A stretch of DNA of 37,291 nt from Xenococcaceae cyanobacterium MO_167.B27 (GCA_030065935.1 JASJCP010000039.1:1-37291); one strand, 5' to 3'. Shown: positions 24,565 to 32,181, numbered from the stretch's first letter. Numbers and translations: made by a program. Notes: generated by a model not told the origin, from the sequence alone.

Positions 24565-24598
24565 GTTCTTCACCTCCAAATTTATAATAAATACAGTC

Positions 24599-25027
24599 TT
24601 ACAGGCTGAAGTGGATAAAGGCTGCGCGAATCGTCATGAACCACACCGCAAGGGATGCAGCTAGGTAAAGGTAGAACCGAAGCATGATGAAATTGAATGT
24701 GCAATGGACTATGCTATGTAAGACTCGAAAGATAACAAAAATCCAGGCAGCGTTAACATATACTTCATCCACCTGTTTTGTAATGAAGAGGTATAGGACA
24801 AGTGCATAGAAAAGCACTGGAATCTCAAACAAGTTCTTCAGATTATCTGAGGGATTGGATACAGTTGATGGTGAGAGTTGCGCCAATTTTCCAGGTATCG
24901 CCAGATCCTGCGGTAGAATCCTGCTGATTTTGATAAAACTGATACGACGGATATACATATACACCCAGACTAAGAGTGTCAAAAAAACTGTTGCCAGAAA
25001 GGGACTGAAAATTGCATCTTGTGTCAT
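24599..25027 (-). CDS. MAPEG-family membrane protein
   Basis: A 142-aa protein with four hydrophobic spans. The conserved block NLFEIPVLFYALVLYLF, then AAWIFVIFRVLHSIVHCTFN and a final span, matches the MAPEG family (membrane-associated proteins in eicosanoid and glutathione metabolism). Eukaryotic members include microsomal glutathione transferase. Bacterial ones are mostly untested. GAGGTAAAA precedes ATG 25027. In this cluster a membrane GSH transferase would suit detoxification of hydrophobic electrophiles, but this is inferred. Confidence 0.85.
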   Translation of the reverse strand: MTQDAIFSPFLATVFLTLLVWVYMYIRRISFIKISRILPQDLAIPGKLAQLSPSTVSNPSDNLKNLFEIPVLFYALVLYLFITKQVDEVYVNAAWIFVIFRVLHSIVHCTFNFIMLRFYLYLAASLAVWFMTIRAAFIHFSL

Positions 25028-25183
25028 TTTTACCTCTTAAACTCGATTATTTTGATAATTGAAGAGTGGGTCGACTTGGTAAAAATAATATAAACTTAGC
25101 AATTCATTGCTTCTAGACCTCAATCGGGTACACTTTGAATAAGTTGAAACAATATTGCTTTACTGTTATTCAAGTTTTTCAGG

Positions 25184-26173
25184 CTATTCCAGCTTGCTGT
25201 CCCGCACCAAGGGATGATGCCAACAGCGTAAAGAGCCACCTTGCCAATAGACAGCACTCATGGGAGTAGGAATTACTTTTTGTTCTGCTTGGCGAAGTGC
25301 ATCAATTAACTGAGTCAATTCACTAGCGACAATAATTGTCTTTTCATCCAACACCAAATGATTACAAGCTAGCTTTGACTGAGCATCTTCTAGAGATATA
25401 TCAATGATCTGCCATCCTTTTAAGAAATCTGGTAAACCATCGACAAATCCTTCACGACAAACCACGGCTAACCCTGGACGGGGAATAGATAACACAAAAT
25501 CTAGGTGGAGAAAATGTTTGGTCAACCGAACTTTATGAACTCGGTATTCAGAACCGAGAGTTTCCCGTAACCATTGAATACCAGCATCATTACTAGCGTT
25601 ACCACTACAGCCAACATAGATATCGCGTCCGAGGACAAAGACATCACCACCTTCAAGGAATGGTGTTTCATCCCAGCCTGGCTTATCGTAAGGAATTGGA
25701 AGCGGAACAGGCATATAAACAATTTGGACATTACTATTTTTCAAGCGATCGCCAAGAGTACGGCGAATCGCAAAACGTTCTTTGCTACGACCAATTAATT
25801 TAAGTGCAGGTTCGATAAAGGTGTTACCAATGACAATCATCGATCCGCGAGGAAAAAATTGACTGGTGAAATCATCTATATCTGCAAGGTATTTTTCCTC
25901 ATCTTCTGTAAATGGCTTGAGTTGATGAACTATGACTCCATAGTTTTTTAGAATTTCGATTACAGCATTAATCTGTTGAACCTGCTGTTGATATAGTTCT
26001 GGATTAGCTTCTTTGAGAGTTTTACCTGCATACTTTTGGTAAAGGTCTATGCCTTCAGTGCTAACAAAGTTGTGCAGTAATGGTGGAGCAACTGTTGGGT
26101 ATTTCACATAGGGATAGCCAACAACGACTTCTTTAAGAGTTCCCCATTCATGGTTAACGCAAATATCATTCAT
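25184..26173 (-). CDS. Amidinotransferase/dimethylargininase-fold enzyme
   Basis: A 329-aa protein of the pentein superfamily. Conserved catalytic positions are D177 (FLEGGDVFVLG), H223 (FLHLDFVLS) and C317 (GGSLRCWHHP). The N-terminus VNHEWGTLKEVVVGYP is that of glycine amidinotransferase and related arginine-modifying enzymes. It might transfer or hydrolyse an amidino group from arginine; the sequence does not decide which. ATG 26173 with GAGGAAAAATC in front is the start. The first 15 codons and the ribosome site are duplicated just upstream (26185-26240), making a 19-codon leader ORF. Confidence 0.88.
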   Translation of the reverse strand: MNDICVNHEWGTLKEVVVGYPYVKYPTVAPPLLHNFVSTEGIDLYQKYAGKTLKEANPELYQQQVQQINAVIEILKNYGVIVHQLKPFTEDEEKYLADIDDFTSQFFPRGSMIVIGNTFIEPALKLIGRSKERFAIRRTLGDRLKNSNVQIVYMPVPLPIPYDKPGWDETPFLEGGDVFVLGRDIYVGCSGNASNDAGIQWLRETLGSEYRVHKVRLTKHFLHLDFVLSIPRPGLAVVCREGFVDGLPDFLKGWQIIDISLEDAQSKLACNHLVLDEKTIIVASELTQLIDALRQAEQKVIPTPMSAVYWQGGSLRCWHHPLVRDSKLE

Positions 26174-26240
26174 GATTTTTCCTCTTCTTTAAGAGTTCCC
26201 CATTCATGGTTAACGCAAATATCATTCATGATTTTTCCTC
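26129..26240 (-). repeat. Perfect 56-bp tandem duplication over the amidinotransferase start
   Basis: 26129-26184 and 26185-26240 are identical. Each copy carries a ribosome site, the ATG and the first codons (MNDICVNHEWGTLKE). As 56 is not a multiple of three, the upstream copy shifts frame and ends at TGA after MNDICVNHEWGTLKEEEKS. Confidence 0.95.
26170..26229 (-). CDS. Leader ORF of 19 codons created by the duplication
   Basis: The upstream ATG (26227-26229) opens MNDICVNHEWGTLKEEEKS and stops at TGA, which overlaps the ATG of the full gene in an ATGA arrangement. Both starts have the same ribosome site. It would couple translation of the main gene to reading of the leader. Whether it is translated is not known. 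Confidence 0.55.
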   Translation of the reverse strand: MNDICVNHEWGTLKEEEKS

Positions 26241-26345
26241 TTGACAATTAATTTTTCGCTCGAAATCAAAATCTGTGCTTAACAATCCTCATTTACGTAA
26301 AGTAGAAAGGAAGTAATCTTGTTTCTATTGATGAGGCTGCTAAGA

Positions 26346-26897
26346 TTACCTTTGAGTTGCAATTTTCACCTTTTCTGAGAATTCGGAGTTAAGATGCGCT
26401 AAATTGACAGATAATTGTTTAATATCTGCGGATAATTCGGCTAAAGCATCTTGGTTGCCATTGATATCAGTTATCAGAAGCTGATTATTTGACTTACTAA
26501 GAAAAGAACGAGTTAAACGATATTCTTCATTGTTGACCAACAGACTGAGTAAATCTGGACGAGCATAATGACCAGTAGCATCGTGCCAATGAGCCATATC
26601 TGCGATCAGCGAAGCTGGCACTGCGTGATCGCATTAAAATCTAGTTCTGCATAGAGAATGCCCTCTCGATCTTCTAGTGGTTCTGCTAAATACTCACCAC
26701 CAGGAGCAATAATGGCAGACCAACCGCCACCTTCTCGCAGAAATTGATAATGATTCGGCAAATGCCACCAGTTCTGCTCCCTGTCTCGCAGCTTCTTCAA
26801 TCAGGGCTACTGCTTTATCTAAAGTCTGTTCGCGGTCATATAGTACTGATGCAGCTTGTACGACTGCTGCTTTGATAGTGGGAAATACATCGCCCAT
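26346..26897 (-). pseudogene. Nitrilase pseudogene 2 (internal deletion and HIP1-site insertion)
   Basis: ATG 26897 begins a nitrilase N-terminus: MGDVFPTIKAAVVQAASVLY, then ...IEEAARQGAELVAFAES with the first catalytic Glu. The sequence then jumps into another frame at ...YQFLREGGGWSAIIAPGGEY, so the central part with catalytic Lys and Cys is gone. Further on, 23 nt inserted between GCGATC and GC shift the frame again after ELDFNAI. The C-terminus resumes as IADMAHWHDATGHYARPDLL and ends at 26346. Three blocks in three frames confirm inactivity. It lies between the isochorismatase and amidinotransferase genes. Confidence 0.88.
26609..26639. repeat. 23-bp insertion splitting a GCGATCGC site
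   Basis: In coding direction the sequence is GCGATC, then 23 extra nt (ACGCAGTGCCAGCTTCGCTG plus ATC), then GCAGAT. Removing them restores ...AAT GCG ATC GCA GAT ATG, matching the intact paralogue frame (LNTIADWAH). The insert ends in GATC, so GATC is duplicated at both edges. Confidence 0.75.
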
Positions 26898-26945
26898 GAC
26901 TTACCTCCTGATAAGTAAATGTTTTTCTAGATTGCTTTGGCTTAT

Positions 26946-27557
26946 TTATGCTGCGGTTGTTTTGCTGTCAGACTTTAAATATTCCTGTACCTCTTTAATC
27001 CACTCCGATGTAGTCATTACTTTACTAAAGAAGCTCTCCTGAGCCACTAAGGTTGATCGATGTAGCTCTTCTGCTGTTGCTGTAGCTGCTTTGGTGTCAA
27101 AGTCTAGAGTACCAGTGGCATCTGAGAGAAACTCTACGGAGAAGCCAAGATGTGCAGCTTGTCTTGCTGTTGTATCGCAACACATTTGGGTCATGTATCC
27201 AGAGATAACTACTGTGTTAATATCATTTTTCCTGAGCCAAGCTTCTAAGTTTGTGTCAGTGAAGCTTCCAGGGAAGTTTTTGTCAATTAGAAGACTATAA
27301 CATCGCTTGATAATTTCTGGATGCAGTTGCCATTGTGGACTATCTTTGCGGAAAATCTCACTATTTTCGTCAGGCTGAGTATGTCGAATAACAATTACTG
27401 GAATCTCTTGAGATAAAGCAACATTGATCGCCCCTAAAATGTTATCTAAGCTCCCTGATGGATAATATACAGGAAGTTGACCAGTGAAATACTCGTTCTG
27501 AACATCAATGACCAGTAAAGCTCGGTTTGCGCTTTTGCTAGATTGTGAAAGTGCCAT
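26946..27557 (-). CDS. Isochorismatase-family cysteine hydrolase
   Basis: A 203-aa enzyme with the triad of this fold: D18 (ALLVIDVQNEYF), K93 (IDKNFPGSF) and C126 (YMTQMCCDTTAR). The cis-peptide region before the Cys (VVISGYMTQ) is present. Family members hydrolyse amides or vinyl ethers, such as nicotinamide, N-carbamoyl compounds, ureides and isochorismate. The substrate here is unknown. It is 11 bp downstream of the tautomerase and has AAGGAG before the ATG. It is intact, unlike the related remnant at 23219-23472. Confidence 0.92.
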   Translation of the reverse strand: MALSQSSKSANRALLVIDVQNEYFTGQLPVYYPSGSLDNILGAINVALSQEIPVIVIRHTQPDENSEIFRKDSPQWQLHPEIIKRCYSLLIDKNFPGSFTDTNLEAWLRKNDINTVVISGYMTQMCCDTTARQAAHLGFSVEFLSDATGTLDFDTKAATATAEELHRSTLVAQESFFSKVMTTSEWIKEVQEYLKSDSKTTAA

Positions 27558-27568
27558 AATTCTACTCC

Positions 27569-27799
27569 TTAACTTAGTTTTCCTTTAATTTTTCTAACAG
27601 CTTCAGCAGTAAGGGATACTCCACTCACACTCCAGTCTTCAGCATCCTGTTCTTCAATCAGGATCATGATGTACTGCTTGAAGTCTGGATCACCGCCACC
27701 TTCAATCTCAACCATAAGTTCGGTAATGCGTTGGTGAAGCTCTAGTTTTTGCTCTTCATTTAAGAGTCCTTTGACTGTACGGATGTTAACGAACGGCAT
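27569..27799 (-). CDS. 4-Oxalocrotonate tautomerase-family enzyme
   Basis: A 76-aa protein starting MPFVNIRTVKGLLNEEQK. Pro2 becomes the N-terminal catalytic base after Met removal, the hallmark of the family. GAGGAAAG precedes the ATG. The family tautomerises keto-enol acids and includes dehalogenases, with no cofactor. It lies 11 bp before the isochorismatase gene, so both are probably translated from one message. With a hydrolase it could process ring-cleavage or enol products. Confidence 0.9.
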   Translation of the reverse strand: MPFVNIRTVKGLLNEEQKLELHQRITELMVEIEGGGDPDFKQYIMILIEEQDAEDWSVSGVSLTAEAVRKIKGKLS

Positions 27800-27839
27800 A
27801 GTTTTACTTTCCTCTGTGTAATAGCCATCGATCGATTTA

Positions 27840-28493
27840 CTATTGGTTTAAAACTGTTAATCTTTCTGAAAAAGCAGACCGAAGAGTTGTTAACTCAGTT
27901 GACAATCGTTCGATATCAGCAGCAAGTTTATCTAAACTGTTTATACTGTTAACATTGGTCGAAGCTCGTGGGAAGTAACTATTAGATCGCTCTTTCATCG
28001 GCTGAGTTACTCGATACTCGCTAGTATTAGTCAGTAGACTAAGTAAGTCCGGTCGGGAATAGTGACCTACAGCATCATGGAGATGCGCCCAATCAGCGAT
28101 AGTATTTAAGTCTAGTTCAGCGTAGAGAATTCCCTCTTTGTCTTTGAGGGGTTCCGTCAAATATTTATACCAATTCTAAAAATTACGGCTACACATATTT
28201 CTCCGCCGGGAAGGGGGGATTTTAAGTTACTTGTTGGGTATAAGAGGTTATCTGATTGGATATGTCCCCCATTCGGTGCCCCGCGTCCCCGTGTCCCCGC
28301 GTCAATCTTCTGTAGTAAATTTCAACAGAAACGGTATTACCCCCTGATGCGATAATCGCAGAATAACCCCCACCTACTCTAATCTTGTCCTGCTGGTATT
28401 CTGACTGACATAGTTTTTCATAACCCGCAGGGATAACCAGGCAAAAATGATTCTGAAAATGCCACCAGTTCTGCACCCTGTCCGGCAGCTTCT
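27840..28493 (-). pseudogene. Nitrilase pseudogene 1 (5' loss, internal deletion, MITE-like insertion)
   Basis: The remaining pieces, in order, are EAAGQGAELVAFSESFLPGYP, then after a frame change the C-terminal block YQQDKIRVGGGYSAIIASGGN, then about 170 nt of foreign sequence, then [40 protein letters not shown] and a helical tail ending at 27840. The 5' end and the centre with catalytic Lys and Cys are missing. The C-terminal part aligns residue by residue with nitrilase pseudogene 2. It is the first structural gene after the tetR-controlled promoter region. Confidence 0.85.
28166..28339. mobile_element. MITE-like insertion in nitrilase pseudogene 1
   Basis: The foreign segment starts TATACCAATTCT and ends, read from the other side, TAATACCGTTTCT, an imperfect terminal inverted repeat (ATACCNNTTCT). 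It is about 170 bp, has no gene, and contains a CCCCGCGTCC/CCGTGTCC run. Removing it rejoins the codons for GGN and YLTEPL. Exact target duplication cannot be resolved. Confidence 0.65.
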
Positions 28494-28588
28494 TAGTAAT
28501 AAAGATTCCGATGGGAACTGTTGATAGTTAATTTTAGTGTCGATGTTGTAAAGGTAGCCGTAGATGTTGACATAAGATATTAACCAAT

Positions 28589-28600
28589 ATGACTGGTCGT
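28589..28600. promoter_or_regulatory. TetR operator site A
   Basis: ATGACTGGTCGT, one mismatch from the palindrome ACGACTGGTCGT found before tetR. Confidence 0.65.
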
Positions 28601-28707
28601 CTTTAATCTCAGCAAAAAAAAGTTCAAACTTACCTTAGCAATCGATCGCATACACACAATAGAAATAATGCTATCAAACATCTTGACCTCCTAATAATTA
28701 AGCTAAT

Positions 28708-28719
28708 ACGACCAGTCGT
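28708..28719. promoter_or_regulatory. TetR operator site B
   Basis: ACGACCAGTCGT, the same palindrome as site C except for its two central bases. It lies upstream of AGGAGG and the first minus-strand frame of the cluster. Confidence 0.75.
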
Positions 28720-28756
28720 CTTAAAGCAATAATAAAAAAAGTCTTTTCTGAAAGTT

Positions 28757-29359
28757 TTAATTTCCTCCTGATGCACGAAGAAAATCATCGAGCATGAGTT
28801 TGGTAAACTGCCGTAATGGTTCTACAGACTTTTCAATTTGCATTCTCAGCAATGCTCCTTCGTAGGCATTGAGCAAAATACTTGCTAGTTCCCCGGCAGC
28901 AAGATCTTTTCTAACTGTACCCTGTTTTTGGGCTTTTTGTAGTACTCGAACGAACCTCTGCTCCATAACTTGTAAACTCTCAGACATCGCTTGTAGACAA
29001 AGCTCACTACTGTCCCCTAGCTCTGCACCGAGATTGCCTATCAGGCAACCTTCTCTTGAGTTCTCATGTCGCAAAATCTCCTGTTCAAAAAACTGCTTGA
29101 GAGCATCAAGAGCATCTGGCTGTGGCTCACTCAACCAAGTATCCATATTCGCTGTAATTTGTTTGGCATACTGCCTAATTACTTCTGCACCAAAGTGTTC
29201 CTTACTTTCAAAGTAGTTGTAGAAAGAGCCTTTAGGGACTTTGACTCGATCTAGTACCTCTTTAATGCCAGTGCCGTGGTAGCCCTGGTTAATAAAAATG
29301 CTAACTCCTTGGTTTAAAAGCTGTTCGCGAATATCTTGGTTGCGTTTTGGTCTAGTCAT
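28757..29359 (-). CDS. TetR-family repressor of the cluster
   Basis: A 200-aa regulator. The N-terminal helix-turn-helix is about residues 10-57 (NQGYHGTGIKEVLDRVKVPKGSFYNYFESKEHFG). The C-terminal ligand domain has a Cys in SREGCLIGNLGAE (about 103) and C122 in SELCLQAM. The sequence resembles the NemR/AcuR-type group, which sense reactive electrophiles or carbonyls through Cys; this subgroup call is from recall. ATG 29359 is directly preceded by operator C, so autoregulation is expected. Two more copies of the operator precede the cluster. Confidence 0.92.
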   Translation of the reverse strand: MTRPKRNQDIREQLLNQGVSIFINQGYHGTGIKEVLDRVKVPKGSFYNYFESKEHFGAEVIRQYAKQITANMDTWLSEPQPDALDALKQFFEQEILRHENSREGCLIGNLGAELGDSSELCLQAMSESLQVMEQRFVRVLQKAQKQGTVRKDLAAGELASILLNAYEGALLRMQIEKSVEPLRQFTKLMLDDFLRASGGN

Positions 29360-29366
29360 ATTATTA

Positions 29367-29386
29367 ATATACGACTGGTCGTATAT
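29367..29386. promoter_or_regulatory. TetR operator site C, upstream of tetR
   Basis: ATATACGAC-TG-GTCGTATAT is a 20-bp perfect dyad, 8-27 bp upstream of the tetR start. The core ACGACTGGTCGT is repeated at sites A and B. Confidence 0.8.
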
Positions 29387-29596
29387 ATTGGGCTGGTCTT
29401 TTTACAAAACTTTAACCTTTTTAACTGTTTTAGGTAACTCACGTCATTGCTTCTGTGAGGCAAGCATTATAAAGATGCCTGCCTACGGAGAATCTAGCCA
29501 TAAGTTCTCGCTCAACTTGGCTAGATACTACTAAAGCTCCCTAAATTAGGTAATCTTTTAATACTACATTTTGATGTGCAGAAGGTAAGTTTAATA

Positions 29597-30376
29597 TCAC
29601 TCAAAATCTTCTGCGTTAATGAAGCTGGAGTCTACACCTTCAACAATTGCAATGATGTCATTAGTAGCAGTTACGGAAATTAGAGTATTGCTATTATTGT
29701 TTGGATCCGCTCCAATGGTTAAATCTGTAAATTCAATTGCTGTTATTCCTTCAAATAAAACAAACAAATCGATACCATCTTGGAAGTCTTGGATGGTGTC
29801 CGTACCACCCTGACTAATTTCAAATAGATCAGCTTCTGCACCTCCAATCAAGGTATCGTCACCGTTTCCTCCTGAGAGAGAATCGAAACCATTTCCTCCT
29901 TGAAGTAGGTCTGCGCCTTCGCCACCTAAGAGAGTGTCATTACCTCCTAGCCCTTCGAGAGTATCATTGCCATCTGAGCCTGTAATTAAGTCAGAGGTTG
30001 CAGCCCCAACCAGTGAATCAGGACTAATAGTTCCGCTAATGATGTTGACTGGAAGGATAGTGTTTACCAAGATAGCTCCAGTCAGATCAGCTCCATCGAA
30101 GTTAGCTCCACTAAAGTTAGCGTCGGTCAGGTCAGCATTTATAAGCAGAGCGTCCATAAAATCGCTATTGATTCCAATAACATCAACAAATGAAGCACCA
30201 ACTAGAGTAGCATCAGTAAAGTCTGCTCCTGTTAGATTAGCTCCATCGAAGTCAGCATTTCTGAGATCAGCTCCCGTAAAGTCAGCATTAGTGAGATCAG
30301 CCCCTTCCAGAACAATGCCTTGTGCAGAAACACCTGCGAAATTAGCATCGTTGAGAACACTATCAGCTAGATTCAC
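29597..30376 (-). CDS. Pentapeptide-repeat protein with RTX calcium-binding repeats (5' end unclear)
   Basis: From GTG 30376 the frame encodes 259 aa. Residues about 1-103 are pentapeptide repeats of A(D/N)Lxx type, forming a right-handed quadrilateral helix. Residues about 131-190 are RTX nonapeptides (GGNDTLLGG, GGNGDDTLIGG) that bind Ca2+. A C-terminal beta segment follows (DTIQDFQDGIDLFVLFEG), as in secreted type I substrates. The frame is open back to 30544 with more pentapeptides (SSFRGANLTNFIAEDINLSG) but no ATG. The gene is therefore either 5'-truncated or read from an unusual start. It is probably extracellular. No type I transporter is nearby. Confidence 0.75.
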   Translation of the reverse strand: MNLADSVLNDANFAGVSAQGIVLEGADLTNADFTGADLRNADFDGANLTGADFTDATLVGASFVDVIGINSDFMDALLINADLTDANFSGANFDGADLTGAILVNTILPVNIISGTISPDSLVGAATSDLITGSDGNDTLEGLGGNDTLLGGEGADLLQGGNGFDSLSGGNGDDTLIGGAEADLFEISQGGTDTIQDFQDGIDLFVLFEGITAIEFTDLTIGADPNNNSNTLISVTATNDIIAIVEGVDSSFINAEDFE

Positions 30377-30544
30377 ACCAGTAAAGATAGTCTCTGTGTC
30401 ATCAGAGGTATCATTCGGTGTGTTCGGATCAAAGTTACGAAAGTCAGAACCACTAAGGTTAATATCTTCGGCAATAAAGTTGGTTAAATTAGCACCTCGA
30501 AAGCTGGAATCGACTTCTCCTGATGATTCTGTTGGACTTGATAT

Positions 30545-31230
30545 TTATTTGTTTTTACTGAACGTAGATATAAATATCTATGCTCGCTTGTTTATCGACC
30601 AATCGTAGATATTTAATTTGATGCTTTTTATATTTTTTTATGTCAGTAGTTATCTATCACGTTTCACAAGTTTGACCTACATTCATAAACGATTAATTCA
30701 ACATAAAACTAATCAATAACATATCATCTTTCTAGTTAGTCTTTTATTTTGACCTTTTATTCAATTTGTTTAAATTAGTTTAATTTCTTTTTGACTAACT
30801 ATTTAAGATAAATTTTTTTTTTTATCTTCAAATAAAAACCCATACTCAAAAAAGTATGGATAATTTAGTTCTTGGCTTGTATTTCAGAACTTGAAACTAT
30901 ATTCATTGATCTTTTAAGACTTTAATTAAATTCTTTATCTGACTTTGTATTTTAACTCACATAATAAGTTTTTTATATTAACCATTTAGCTTTAATTTTA
31001 GCTAGCTTGTTGGCGAAGCGCACCGAGTGTACGGTTTGTAATGAATGTATCACAGCCTAAATTTTTATATCCGTAGCTCCGCAACAAGCACACAGGGGGG
31101 AAAGGGGGGTGTAACCACCCAAGTGGGGCTCTGGGGGTTTCCCCCAGAAGACCTCATGAACGTAGTGAATTCGATCTAGATCTATATCTTGGATCTAAAT
31201 AGGCGATCGCCAAATACGCCACTGCGATCG
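30545..31230. other. AT-rich spacer with hairpins
   Basis: No gene is supported. CCATACT-CAAAAA-AGTATGG (30840-30859) with a following T run on the minus strand is a good terminator for minus-strand transcription. TCTGGGGG-TTT-CCCCCAGA (31130-31148) is a second, GC-rich stem-loop. Several GCGATCGC octamers occur near 31203-31230. The segment around 31000-31150 is GC-rich against its surroundings and may be an inserted element. Confidence 0.5.
30840..30859 (-). terminator. Rho-independent-type terminator, minus strand
   Basis: A 7-bp stem CCATACT/AGTATGG with a 6-nt loop, followed on the minus strand by GTTTTTATTT. It would stop transcripts running from the GST gene toward the pentapeptide gene. 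Confidence 0.6.
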
Positions 31231-31323
31231 CTAAAATTCTTCAATGCGATCACCCTCTCGATAGGATTCTCTTAGAAGAACTGCTGGAGGTGAATTTCTA
31301 TTAGGAACTCTTTCTATATACAT
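31231..31323 (-). pseudogene. IS1634-type transposase N-terminal fragment
   Basis: ATG 31323 gives MYIERVPNRNSPPAVLLRES, then YREG, matching from recall the N-terminus of IS1634/IS4-group transposases (MY-E-VPNRNSPPAILLRES-REG). Homology ends after 24 residues and the frame stops at 31231 after DRIEEF, next to GCGATCGC. Only this stub of the transposase remains. Confidence 0.65.
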
Positions 31324-31502
31324 GACTACTATTGTCCCATATTTCTCTTCTCTCTGAACTTAAGAAATGTAACAATTTACATGGGTACAAGGAATGAGCA
31401 AAAATTCCATATTCCTTATTTGGTAGGAGTTTTAGCTCAACATTAGTATTTTTGTATAGGGAAGTTCAGGTATCAGAAGAATGAAACCCAACACTATCAA
31501 TA

Positions 31503-32144
31503 TTATTTTTTAAGCCATTGTCTAATAAATTCAGCCCACCCATCTAACTTTTCTTGACTTGGTTGGGTTTTTTGCCATACTTCTCTGGCTTGTAAACGCT
31601 GATTCCAAGCATCAATATTAGAAAAACTACTCAGATCAAATCCTAATTTACTGATTGAGATTACTGCATTACCTGCTACAATATCTCCTACTGTAAATTG
31701 CTCTCCTCCAAAATAAATATCATCTCCTAATAGTTCCGAAAAAAAACTCATTACTCTTTTGATATTCCGTTTGGCTTTAGCTAGTTTTGCAGAGTCTTCT
31801 GATTCTATGATTAAAGGTGGTACTTGAGAAACTAACTCGCCACAAGTAACCATTTGTACCATTCTGACTTTAGCTAATGTTTCGGGATTACTAGGAAGTA
31901 AACTTACTTCAGGATACTTAGTTTCTAAATAATCTAATATTGCTAAAGATTCAATAATTCGTAAACCATCATCGACAATGACCGGGATGTGATGAAAAGG
32001 ATTGAGTTGTAAAAATTCTGGTTGGAATTGTTCCCTATCTTGTGGATCAACAATTATTGATTCAAAAGTCAGCTTTTTTTCTAATAAAGCAATCCACACG
32101 CGACGAGATATAGGGGATAAAGGATGGTAGTAAAATTTCAACAT
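31503..32144 (-). CDS. Glutathione S-transferase
   Basis: A 213-aa cytosolic GST. The N-terminal thioredoxin-like domain (MLKFYYHPLSPISRRVWIALLEKKL) has Ser10/Ser13 in the region of the catalytic Ser, HIPVIVDDG with the cis-Pro, and ESLAILDYLE as the GSH gamma-glutamyl site. The C-terminal helical domain carries TVGDIVAGNAV (normally FTLADI). It conjugates GSH to electrophiles. The upstream 32182-32195 dyad matches the operator of the adjacent TetR gene, so it is likely derepressed by that regulator's ligand. Confidence 0.92.
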   Translation of the reverse strand: MLKFYYHPLSPISRRVWIALLEKKLTFESIIVDPQDREQFQPEFLQLNPFHHIPVIVDDGLRIIESLAILDYLETKYPEVSLLPSNPETLAKVRMVQMVTCGELVSQVPPLIIESEDSAKLAKAKRNIKRVMSFFSELLGDDIYFGGEQFTVGDIVAGNAVISISKLGFDLSSFSNIDAWNQRLQAREVWQKTQPSQEKLDGWAEFIRQWLKK

Positions 32145-32181
32145 GAATAACTTTCCTGTAAGTAGTCTGAGAAAACAATAA

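Larger units (their letters stand above)
28494..28756. other. Control region between tetR and the cluster
   Basis: The region holds two TetR-type operators (28589-28600, 28708-28719) in similar sequence contexts (AAGACGACC/TGGTC, then TATT-G-TTAAT on the minus strand), as if the promoter was duplicated. AGGAGG with ATG at 28680 opens a 33-codon frame (MFDSIISIVCMRSIAKVSLN...), which does not look like nitrilase and may be spurious or what remains of another gene's start. Confidence 0.5.

Noticed and set aside
29934-30608. 224-codon plus-strand frame antisense to the pentapeptide/RTX gene
   Set aside because: The repetitive Ser/Ala/Pro/Lys sequence mirrors the pentapeptide repeats on the other strand. 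It also covers the region where those repeats continue upstream.
31000-31200. tRNA or structured RNA in the GC-rich hairpin region
   Set aside because: The stems do not form a cloverleaf and no CCA-type end or anticodon arm can be placed. They look like repeat or terminator hairpins.
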